From JAKFDI01 sp044508835 (GTDB taxonomy: Bacteria > Pseudomonadota > Gammaproteobacteria > Burkholderiales > Burkholderiaceae_C): a stretch of DNA of 64,000 bases. Location of the stretch: positions 62,001 through 126,000 of the forward strand of contig JBIQHD010000006.1 of NCBI GenBank assembly GCA_044508835.1. The letters are read 5' to 3'. A program made the translations under genes and the position numbers. Under the pieces are notes generated by a model, which was not told the DNA's origin, did not search any database, and saw only the letters and a program-made list of their open reading frames with translations. Below are positions 17,267-24,242 of this stretch, piece by piece (within the stretch, counting starts at the first letter, position 1; each line of letters begins with the position of its first letter).

Positions 17267-17824
17267 ATGAAGCATGCCCCCCGCCTTCGCAGCGGATTCG
17301 TCCTGCTGGCGCTGGCCGCGGCGCTGGCTGCGCCGGCCATTGCGCAAACGTCCGACGCGCCCGTCGACATCGGCAACGCGGTACCCGACGCCAAGGCCAT
17401 CAAGGAAGGCCTGTTCCCCGAAGACGCCTGCAAGGAGCTCGAGCAGAGCGGCTTCAAGTGCATGGGCTTCAAGCCGGCGGTGAGCTACTCGCTGCCCGCC
17501 GCCTCGTTCGCCCTCGGCTCGGCCGAGATTCCCGAGACGCTGCGCCGCCAGCTCGACGTGTTCGCCGAGGTGCTCAAGGGCAAGAGCGGCTCGGGCCGGC
17601 AGATCAAGGTGGTGGGCCATGCCGACGCCTCGGGCGAGCCCGAGGCCAACCTCGTGCTGTCGCTCAAGCGCGCCAACGCGGTGAAGAGCTACCTCGTGCA
17701 GAAGGGCGCCGACCCCGCGATGCTGGTGGCCGTGGGCCAGGGCGCGAAGAAGCCGAAGAACGCCAAGGATCCGTACGCGGCCGAGAACCGCCGCGTCGAG
17801 ATCGGCCGCGAGCTGCACCAGTAG
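17267..17824 (+). CDS. OmpA-family protein, exported
   Basis: The 185-residue product has a Sec signal peptide (MKHAPRLRSGF, hydrophobic core, cleavage near PAIAQ) and a C-terminal OmpA-like peptidoglycan-binding domain. That domain shows SFALGSAEIPETLRRQLD, VVGHADASGEPEANLVLSLKRA and the closing AENRRVEIGREL. There is no lipobox, so it is probably periplasmic rather than lipid-anchored. AGAGGAG ends six bases before the ATG. It is the only plus-strand gene inside the T6SS locus, so it may be separately regulated. Service to the T6SS is inferred from position alone. Confidence 0.85.
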   Translation: MKHAPRLRSGFVLLALAAALAAPAIAQTSDAPVDIGNAVPDAKAIKEGLFPEDACKELEQSGFKCMGFKPAVSYSLPAASFALGSAEIPETLRRQLDVFAEVLKGKSGSGRQIKVVGHADASGEPEANLVLSLKRANAVKSYLVQKGADPAMLVAVGQGAKKPKNAKDPYAAENRRVEIGRELHQ

Positions 17825-17861
17825 CCCGCGCCGCGCGCGGGCCCTGCCCCCGCCGCCCGCC

Positions 17862-17886
17862 ATGCCCGGCTCGCCCGGGCATTTTT
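17862..17886 (+). terminator. Rho-independent terminator after the ompA-like gene
   Basis: ATGCCCGG (17862-17869) pairs perfectly with CCGGGCAT (17875-17882) around a five-base loop, followed by a T-run. It lies 38 bases past the ompA-like stop and 27 bases from the convergent PAAR-like gene stop. It is the clearest intrinsic terminator in the window. Confidence 0.8.
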
Positions 17887-17912
17887 CATGGAGCCTGCGC
17901 ACCGGGCGCCCG

Positions 17913-18302
17913 CTACGGAATCATCTCGGTCGTCTGGCCCGCCATCACGACTTCGATGACGCCGCCCCAGGTGCACATCAGCTTGGACGTGTTGTTGAGC
18001 GCCGGGAAGTTGGCCAGCAGCACGGTGGGCGCGCCCGGCGCCCAGGGCGCGGGCGTGACCGGCACGCAAGGCATCGGCGTGAGCACGCCGAGCGCCGCCG
18101 CGGTGGCCGAGGCCACGGCCGGGTTGGCCGGGCAGTTGCACATGCCGAAGGGCATGACGTTGACCATCGGCTTGTGGTCCATGATGTTGGCCGCCGGCAC
18201 GTTCGAGGTCATGACGCGGTTGGCCGGCAGCACCACCAGCGAGCTCGGCGCGGCGCCGAAGCTGCACTTCAGCGTGGCACCCATGCAGACGTGTTGGGGC
18301 AT
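17913..18302 (-). CDS. DUF4280 PAAR-like spike-tip protein
   Basis: The 129-residue protein matches the DUF4280 (PAAR-like) family. It begins MPQHVCMGATLKCSFG, then has PSSLVVLP, ANIMDHKPMVNVMPFGMC and LTPMPCVP. Such proteins cap the VgrG spike and can recruit effectors. The conserved cysteines would fit metal binding. AAGGAG lies seven bases before the ATG. It is the last gene of the fha-pppA block, far from vgrG. No effector domain is attached. Confidence 0.85.
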   Translation of the reverse strand: MPQHVCMGATLKCSFGAAPSSLVVLPANRVMTSNVPAANIMDHKPMVNVMPFGMCNCPANPAVASATAAALGVLTPMPCVPVTPAPWAPGAPTVLLANFPALNNTSKLMCTWGGVIEVVMAGQTTEMIP

Positions 18303-18318
18303 CGCGAGACTCCTTGGT

Positions 18319-19074
18319 TCAGGGCGCGGGGTCGCTGACCCAGACGGTCAGTGCGCTGAAGTTGTCGTGGCTCGGCTTGTGCGCGGCGTTGCGCAGCACC
18401 GCGGCTTCGAGCGCTTCCATCCAGGCGTGCGGGCCGCCGGCGGCGGCGAGCGCGGCTTCGAGCTCGTCGTCCTCGACGTACTCCCACAGGCCGTCGGTGC
18501 ACAGCAGGAACACGTCGCCGGCCTGCACGTCCCATGGCCGGGCCGACACGTTGACGAGCAGGTCGTCGTCGCCGGTGCCCAGCGCCGACAGCAGCTCGCT
18601 GCGCTGCGGATGGCTGCGCACCTTCTCGCGCGCGAGCATGCCGCTGTCGACCAGCGACTGCACCAGGCTGTGGTCGCGCGTCATCGCCGCGATGCGCCCG
18701 CCGCGGAACACGTACAGCCGCGAGTCGCCGCAGTGCGCCCAGCTCGCGGCCTGCGCCTCCAGGTCGACGAACAGCGCCACGATCGTGGTGTGCATGTTCT
18801 GCTGCACCGTGCCGTCGATGCGGTGGTCGAGGATGGTGTCGTTGGTGCGGCGGATCAGCGCCTCGATGGCCGGCGGCGAGCCGTCGGTGTCGGCGGCGTA
18901 GGCCGAGATGAGCTGCTGCACCGCGAGCTTGGAGGCGCGGTCGCCGCCGCCGTGGCCGCCGGCGCCGTCGGCGACGACGCAGCACAGGTGGCTGTCGGAA
19001 TGCCAGTGGCCGCAGGCGTCCTCGTTGTAGGCGCGGCCGCCGCGCCGCGAAAGGATGGCGAGTTCGAGCTGCAC
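18319..19074 (-). CDS. pppA: PppA, PP2C-type T6SS phosphatase
   Basis: PppA removes the phosphothreonine marks made by PpkA and so resets T6SS firing. The 251-residue protein has PP2C metal-binding motifs: YNEDACG, VADGAGGHGGGD, CTDGLWEYV and SHDNFSAL. The start is GTG at 19074, with GGAGGA about nine bases upstream. It lies 34 bases after fha and 16 bases before the PAAR-like gene. Confidence 0.94.
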   Translation of the reverse strand: MQLELAILSRRGGRAYNEDACGHWHSDSHLCCVVADGAGGHGGGDRASKLAVQQLISAYAADTDGSPPAIEALIRRTNDTILDHRIDGTVQQNMHTTIVALFVDLEAQAASWAHCGDSRLYVFRGGRIAAMTRDHSLVQSLVDSGMLAREKVRSHPQRSELLSALGTGDDDLLVNVSARPWDVQAGDVFLLCTDGLWEYVEDDELEAALAAAGGPHAWMEALEAAVLRNAAHKPSHDNFSALTVWVSDPAP

Positions 19075-19108
19075 CGTCAGTGGTCCTCCGCCGCCGCGCC
19101 TGCCGTCG

Positions 19109-20785
19109 TCATGGCTGGTCTTTCTTGAGTTGTTCGATGTGCGCTTCGTACGCCCGCAGGAACGCCTTGCCGAAGAGCTCGTGGAAGTCGTCGGCGGCCT
19201 CCTCGGAGATCTGCTGGTAGAGCTCCTGGAACACGTCCCACATGCGCGCCTTGCGGCCGGCGGGCAGCAGGCCGCCGAGCATGGACTTCTTCTGCGTCAG
19301 CTTGGCCTCGAGCTGGGCCGGGTCGAAGCGCTGCAGCACGCCTTCGAGCGCCGCGCGCATGCCGGCGAGGAAGCCGAACTGGTGCGCGCGCAGGTCGTCG
19401 TAGGCGTCGCGCATCGCCCGGTCGGCCGGCATGAAGCCGCGCACCGGCGGGCTCAGCAGGTGGTTGAGCGCGACTTCGGCCGAGGGCGAGAACTTGAGCG
19501 GGTTGTTCTCGCGCGCGACGATCATCGTCACCTCGGCGCGCACCTCGCGCTTGAGCGCGGCGCGCGCGACCAGCAGCTCGACGGTGCCGCGCGTCGCGTC
19601 GGCCAGCAGCTGGCCCATGAGGCGCATGAACTCGGGCGTGAGCGAGTCGATGGGCAGCGCGGGCATGCCCAGGCCCTCGCGCAGGGCGGCGATCAGCGCC
19701 TGCTCGTCGGCCGACGCGGCGGACGGACGGACGCTCGGCGCCGCGGGTGCGGGCCAGGCGGCGGGCACGGGCGGCGGAACGGGCACGGGGGCGGGCGCGG
19801 CGGCAGGGGCCGGCGCCCCCGCCTTGCGGATGATGGTGCGCGACTCGGCCGACGGCTCGTCCCAGGACAGCACCGCGCCCTTCGGGGCGCTCGGCGCCGC
19901 GGGCGGCGCGGCGCGGGCGGCGGGCGCCTTCATGGGCGGCAGGTCGAACGGCGCGTTCAGTTCCGACAGCTGGTCGGGCGCGGCGCTGGCCGAGGCCTGG
20001 GTGAGCGAGTTCAGCGAGCGCATCGGGTCGGCGTGCGCGGCCATGTTGGGCTGCGCGGCGGCGGCCTGCATCGCCGAGTTGGCGAAGGGATCGGCGGAAG
20101 CGCTGCCCGCGCCGCCGAGGCCGAACAGGTTGTCGAGCGAATCCGCCGCCGGCGCCGCGCCCCCCGGCGCGTCGGGAATGAGCGGGCCGGCGCCGCGCCC
20201 GCCGACTTCGAGGCCGAGGTCGCGCACGCCGCCGCCGCCACGCGCGAACGGATCGGCCGGGCCGGGCGCGACCGGGTCGGGCGCGAACGGGTCCCAGTCC
20301 TCGGGGATGCCGCCGGCCGCCGCCGGCGCCGCGGGCGCGGGGGCCATGCCGAAGCCAGCCAGCGGATCGAGCGACGCGCCGCCCGGCGCCGCCGTCGGCG
20401 GTCGCGCCGCGGCGGCCGGCGCGGCGAGCCCGCCGAAATCGGCGAAGGGGTCGAGGTCGACCGCCGCGCCGCTCGCGCCCGCCTCGACGTTCAGCGCGTA
20501 GCCGCCGATCTGCACCTGGTCGCCGGGCTGCAGCGGCGCCTCCTGGCCGTTGCCGAGCGGGCGGCCGTTGACCGAGATCGGGTTGCTGCCGCGGTCGACG
20601 ATGGCGTAGCGGCCGCCGCGGAACACCACCTGCGCGTGCACGCGCGAGATGGTGCGCTCCGGGTCGGGCAGCACGAGCTGGTTGTTCTCGGCGCGGCCGA
20701 TGTTGCCGCCCAGCTCGTCGAAGTGGGCCGTGAGCGGCTGGGCCAGGGGCGCGCCGTTGAAGGAGGCAACGGTGAGTGTGATCAC
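19109..20785 (-). CDS. fha: Fha (TagH), FHA-domain T6SS activator
   Basis: Fha reads phosphothreonine through its FHA domain and relays the PpkA signal to the apparatus. The 558 residues have an N-terminal FHA domain (about 1-100, with NIGRAENNQL, RTISRVHA and VNG at 72-74). A long Ala/Pro-rich disordered linker follows (about 105-345). The conserved C-terminal TagH domain (about 355-558) comes last. The linker contains ESRTIIRKA (Thr317), similar to motifs in TssL and PpkA. The GTG start is required because the FHA fold begins at once. Its upstream region is the end of a nested palindrome. Confidence 0.92.
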   Translation of the reverse strand: MITLTVASFNGAPLAQPLTAHFDELGGNIGRAENNQLVLPDPERTISRVHAQVVFRGGRYAIVDRGSNPISVNGRPLGNGQEAPLQPGDQVQIGGYALNVEAGASGAAVDLDPFADFGGLAAPAAAARPPTAAPGGASLDPLAGFGMAPAPAAPAAAGGIPEDWDPFAPDPVAPGPADPFARGGGGVRDLGLEVGGRGAGPLIPDAPGGAAPAADSLDNLFGLGGAGSASADPFANSAMQAAAAQPNMAAHADPMRSLNSLTQASASAAPDQLSELNAPFDLPPMKAPAARAAPPAAPSAPKGAVLSWDEPSAESRTIIRKAGAPAPAAAPAPVPVPPPVPAAWPAPAAPSVRPSAASADEQALIAALREGLGMPALPIDSLTPEFMRLMGQLLADATRGTVELLVARAALKREVRAEVTMIVARENNPLKFSPSAEVALNHLLSPPVRGFMPADRAMRDAYDDLRAHQFGFLAGMRAALEGVLQRFDPAQLEAKLTQKKSMLGGLLPAGRKARMWDVFQELYQQISEEAADDFHELFGKAFLRAYEAHIEQLKKDQP

Positions 20786-20789
20786 GGGT

Positions 20790-21057
20790 GGGGCCTGTTA
20801 ACGCTATGGGAGGCCTCGCGCCGACGGCTGGCAGGCCGCAGGGCTAGGCGTGGCCGAGGCCGTGTGCCTTCGGCACACAACGAGGTTGCAACGACGCCCT
20901 GCGGCCTGCCAGCCGTCGGCCCGAAGGGTGATCCCAGGAAACGGGCGCCCTCCGCGTTGCAAATGCTCGCCGCAGCAACCGCTGCGGCTGCGCTTTGCGC
21001 CTTGAGGGCGCCCGTTTCCTGGGACACGCGAGACCTCCCATAGCGTTAACAGGCCCC
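20790..21057. repeat. Nested composite palindrome upstream of fha
   Basis: This occupies the 301-base gap between block A and fha, which holds no gene. The outer arms are 20790-20820 and 21027-21057 (31 bases, one mismatch). Inside lie two more hairpins with perfect arms: 20821-20843 with 20897-20919 (23 bases), and 20932-20952 with 21004-21024 (21 bases). A small GTGTGCC/GGCACAC hairpin (20862-20878) sits in the first loop. The element ends four bases from the fha GTG. It could be a MITE-like insertion or an RNA control structure. Confidence 0.85.
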
Positions 21058-21086
21058 CAGTTCCGTTCATCGCCGCGGGCCGGTCG

Positions 21087-21887
21087 TCACCGCAGCACAT
21101 AGATCTTTCCTTCGACCATCGCGAGGCGGATGGGCCAGGCGGCGTTGCCGAGCGCGGGGTCGGTGTTCTGCGTGCGCAGCGCCGGCGCGCCGAGCGGCGT
21201 CAGGCAGTCGATCAGCCGGCCGTCGTGCACGGGCCGCAGCGTGAGCTCGTCGGCGGTGGGCGGCACGAGCTTCAGCGCCTTGGCAGCATACAGCCGCTGC
21301 AGGTGCTCGCGGAACCGCTGCATGCCCTGCTCGGGCGGGCGCTGGTAGGCGAGCGCGAGCTCGTCGAAGCGCAGGCGCGCCGCGGCCAGCAGCGAATCGG
21401 GCCGGCCGGCGGCCAGGTCGATGGCGAGCTGCTGCAGGAACTCGAGCACCTGCCGCTGCACGCCCACGTTCTGCGGGATCGGCGGCGCGTCGAGCCAGCG
21501 CCAGCGCGGGAAGTTCACCGGCAGGTCGATGGCCTGCTTCTGGCTGACCGGCGCCTCGTAGGGCTGGTTCTGCGGCGCCGTCCACTCCACCATGGCGAGC
21601 ACGCGCACGTTCGGGTCGAGCGCGCCGTGGCCCTGGCGCGGCAGCACCAGGCGCGCGCGCGCGAAGGTGGTCTCCACCGCCGCGCGCGACTGCGCCGGCA
21701 CCGGCTGGCCGGGAATGCCGGCGCCGGCCACCAGCTCGATCTGGTTCTTGCCGGCCAGCGTGTACTCGTGCACCGCCAGGCACACCTCGCCGCCGCCCGC
21801 GCCGACAAAGGCCACCGGCATGCCGTTGAGCAGCACTTCGGCCGAGCAATTCTGCGACTGCAGGTGCAGCATCAGCAGGCGTTCCAT
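21087..21887 (-). CDS. T6SS-locus protein of unknown function, 266 aa
   Basis: I do not recognise this family. The product starts MERLLMLHLQSQNCSAEVLLNG. The first about 120 residues look like a beta-sandwich (LLNGMPVAFVG, then VHEYTLAGKNQIELVAG). The middle (about 150-215) is helical, and the end returns to strands (LAMVEGKIYVLR). There is no signal peptide or membrane helix. Its ATG shares one base with the stop of the upstream 584-residue gene, so the two are translationally coupled. It is the last gene of block A, in the slot where effector or adaptor genes usually follow vgrG. Confidence 0.75.
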   Translation of the reverse strand: MERLLMLHLQSQNCSAEVLLNGMPVAFVGAGGGEVCLAVHEYTLAGKNQIELVAGAGIPGQPVPAQSRAAVETTFARARLVLPRQGHGALDPNVRVLAMVEWTAPQNQPYEAPVSQKQAIDLPVNFPRWRWLDAPPIPQNVGVQRQVLEFLQQLAIDLAAGRPDSLLAAARLRFDELALAYQRPPEQGMQRFREHLQRLYAAKALKLVPPTADELTLRPVHDGRLIDCLTPLGAPALRTQNTDPALGNAAWPIRLAMVEGKIYVLR

Positions 21888-23641
21888 CAGCCGGCGCTCC
21901 AGTCGACGAGCGGCAGGCCGGGCAGCAGCGCGCGGGTGACCACGGCGTTGCCGGCCACCGGGTCGCTCAGCTGCAGCGCCACGCCGCAGGGCTCGGCGCG
22001 CAGGGTGAAGAACCACTGCCACCCGCGGCCGTCGGCGCGCGGGCGCAGGCCGCATTCGCCGGCCAGGGCCCCCAGCGCCTGCGGCACGGCGGCGACGCCG
22101 GCGGTGGCCGGCTCGGTGGTGGCGATGGGATCGACCTCGATCGTGAACGGCGCGCGGAACTTGCGCACCGCCGCGTCGAGCGATTCGCCCTCGGCGGCCT
22201 CCTCGCCCAGCTGGCGCAGGGTCATGCGCAGCTCGTGCCGGTCCTGCGCGACGAGCCGCACGCGCGAGCGCGTGGCGCCGACGGCCAGCTCGCCGGCGAG
22301 CTGCAGGTCGAGCGCGAAGGCGGTCATGTCGATGGCGCCCTCGGTGCGCAGGCGCACCGTCGCCGCGTCGGTCTTGGCGTAGCCCCAGGTCGCCGCCGCG
22401 CGGCCGGCCAGGCACTCGGCCCGCACGTCGAGCTTCGGCGCCTGCGTGCCGGTGCCGGGCGGCGTGACCACGCGGCACCAGGCGGCGAAGAGCTTGTCCA
22501 TGCCCTGGCCGAAGGCGGCGCGCAGCCCGGCCCAGGCGCGCTGCTGGGCGGCGGCGTCGCACGCCGCGCCGTCGGCCTCGACGCGGCAGGCGATGGCCGG
22601 CGGCGCCTCGGGCGGCGCCGGCACCACCGGCCACTGCATCGCCGGCCAGGCCGGGTGCTGCACGTCGGCCAGCCATTGGGTGGCGGGATAGACGCGCACG
22701 CCGACCTCCAGGGCGCCGAAGGGCGCGCCGGCGTCGCGCAGGCCGCAGCTCGAGGCGGTGACGGCGTGCCGGTCGGGCGCCGGCGCGGCGGCGATGCCGG
22801 GCAGCGCGTCGTCCTCCGGCGGCGAGGCGTTGAGCGCGATGCTCAGCCGCGCCGCGTCGCGCCCCTTCCAGGTGAGGCGTCCGCCCGGCGCGGCATGCAT
22901 CACCTGCGGATGGACGCGCGCATCGCACACCGCGAGCGCGGCGAGCTTGAGGTTGAGCCGCGCCGCGGGGCCGCGGCGCAGGGCGTGGCTGAGCACGGCC
23001 AGGTCGAGCGGCGCCTCGGGCGCGCGGTCGAAGTGCTCGCGCGTCGGCGCCGGCTTGGGCGCGGCCTGGCGCTGCCACTGGCCGCCTTCCAGCCGGTAGG
23101 CCTGCACCTCGATGTCGGCCACCATCAGGTCGACGGTGCCCAGGTCGCAGGCCTGGATGCGCGCCGGCGGCCGCTCGGGCGGGAACACCACGCGCGCCGC
23201 CGCCGTGCGCGCCTGCGCATCGACCAGGGCGACGGCGGCATCGAACTGCGCGAGCGTCACGCCCGAGGCCGAGGCGGCCGACTGCGGCTGGCGCTGCGAG
23301 AGGTCGCCGCGCGTGTGCTGCACCAGCTGGTGCAGCTTGAGCGGCGGCGTGCGGCGCGGGTCGTCGAGGATCTCGCGCGCCCAGGCGAAGGCCGGCTTGT
23401 CCTCGAAGCTCGCGCCCCACAGGCACCACAGGCCGGTGTAGTGCGCGAGGTCCACGGCATCGTCGATGCCGTGGCGCCGCGCCTGCTGCATCGCCGCCTC
23501 GACGAAGGCCGGCCAGCGGTCCTGCAGCCGCTCGGTGACCGTCGGCCAGGCCTGCGCCAGCACGCCGGCGACGCTGCGCGCATGGCGCGACACCGTCAGT
23601 GCCTCCAGCAGGTCGAGCTGTTCGGCGTTCAAGCGCAGCAT
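21887..23641 (-). CDS. T6SS-locus protein of unknown function, 584 aa
   Basis: I do not recognise this protein as a whole. The first about 110 residues are helical (MLRLNAEQLDLLEAL, then a D-x-x-x-Y-x-G-L-W pattern, then a W-A-R-E-I-L-D-D-P stretch). They resemble the C-terminal lobe seen in many DUF4123 adaptors. The remainder is beta-rich without catalytic motifs I can name. No signal peptide or transmembrane helix is visible. It lies 31 bases after the DUF4123 gene and overlaps the next gene by one base. Accessory, adaptor or effector roles are all possible. Confidence 0.72.
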   Translation of the reverse strand: MLRLNAEQLDLLEALTVSRHARSVAGVLAQAWPTVTERLQDRWPAFVEAAMQQARRHGIDDAVDLAHYTGLWCLWGASFEDKPAFAWAREILDDPRRTPPLKLHQLVQHTRGDLSQRQPQSAASASGVTLAQFDAAVALVDAQARTAAARVVFPPERPPARIQACDLGTVDLMVADIEVQAYRLEGGQWQRQAAPKPAPTREHFDRAPEAPLDLAVLSHALRRGPAARLNLKLAALAVCDARVHPQVMHAAPGGRLTWKGRDAARLSIALNASPPEDDALPGIAAAPAPDRHAVTASSCGLRDAGAPFGALEVGVRVYPATQWLADVQHPAWPAMQWPVVPAPPEAPPAIACRVEADGAACDAAAQQRAWAGLRAAFGQGMDKLFAAWCRVVTPPGTGTQAPKLDVRAECLAGRAAATWGYAKTDAATVRLRTEGAIDMTAFALDLQLAGELAVGATRSRVRLVAQDRHELRMTLRQLGEEAAEGESLDAAVRKFRAPFTIEVDPIATTEPATAGVAAVPQALGALAGECGLRPRADGRGWQWFFTLRAEPCGVALQLSDPVAGNAVVTRALLPGLPLVDWSAG

Positions 23642-23672
23642 GCGGGCTCCGCGTTCTCTGGCCGGCGCGCGC

Positions 23673-24236
23673 TCACGACGCCGCCCGCTCGGCCATCAGC
23701 GCCCGCCGCTCGCTGGCGAGCAGGCCCTCGTGCATGGCATGCCAGGTCCAGGCGTCGGCGCCGGGCACGACGAGGGTCTGGTCGAGGCGGAACACGGTGT
23801 CCAGCTGCGACGGCGACAGCGCCGGCAGCAGCGCCTGCAGCACCTCGGGGTCGAACCAGCGGAAGGCGCGCCGGGTGCCGTCGGGCAGGACGACGGTCGA
23901 CAGGTCGCGGCACCACTCGCGCACGCGCAGCAGCGCCTCGGTGCAGGCGATCACCACGCCCCACTGCGGATGGGCCGCGGTGGCCGCGCCGAGCAGCCAG
24001 TCGGTGAAGGGCGAGCCTTCGCGCAGCTCGGCCACGTAGGCCGCGCGCTCGGCCGCCGCGGGCGACAGGGCGCCGCGTTCGAGGCAGTCCCAGCCGGCCA
24101 CGTCGGCTTCGGCCAGCCGGGCGGGCAGGCCGGGCACGACCAGCCCGTCGACGACGGCGTGCACGCGCGCGCCGCCGCGGCTCCACAGGGCGGACTTCAG
24201 CTGGGCGTAGGACAGGACCCGCGAGGCATCGCTCAT
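23673..24236 (-). CDS. DUF4123 T6SS adaptor/chaperone
   Basis: DUF4123 proteins (Tap/TEC type) load effectors onto VgrG. The 187-residue product shows the domain pattern ARVHAVVDGLVV, LERGALSPAAAERAAYVAEL, a WG near the middle, VREWCRDLSTVVLPDG and FRWFDPEVLQALLPAL. It starts seven bases after vgrG, the usual place, and is followed by the 584-residue unknown, which makes that protein the most obvious client. Confidence 0.82.
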   Translation of the reverse strand: MSDASRVLSYAQLKSALWSRGGARVHAVVDGLVVPGLPARLAEADVAGWDCLERGALSPAAAERAAYVAELREGSPFTDWLLGAATAAHPQWGVVIACTEALLRVREWCRDLSTVVLPDGTRRAFRWFDPEVLQALLPALSPSQLDTVFRLDQTLVVPGADAWTWHAMHEGLLASERRALMAERAAS

Positions 24237-24242
24237 CGTCGG

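Noticed and set aside
17267..17824. The exported ompA-like gene as the missing TssJ
   Set aside because: It has a signal-peptidase I type signal without a lipobox cysteine and an OmpA domain, neither of which fits TssJ.
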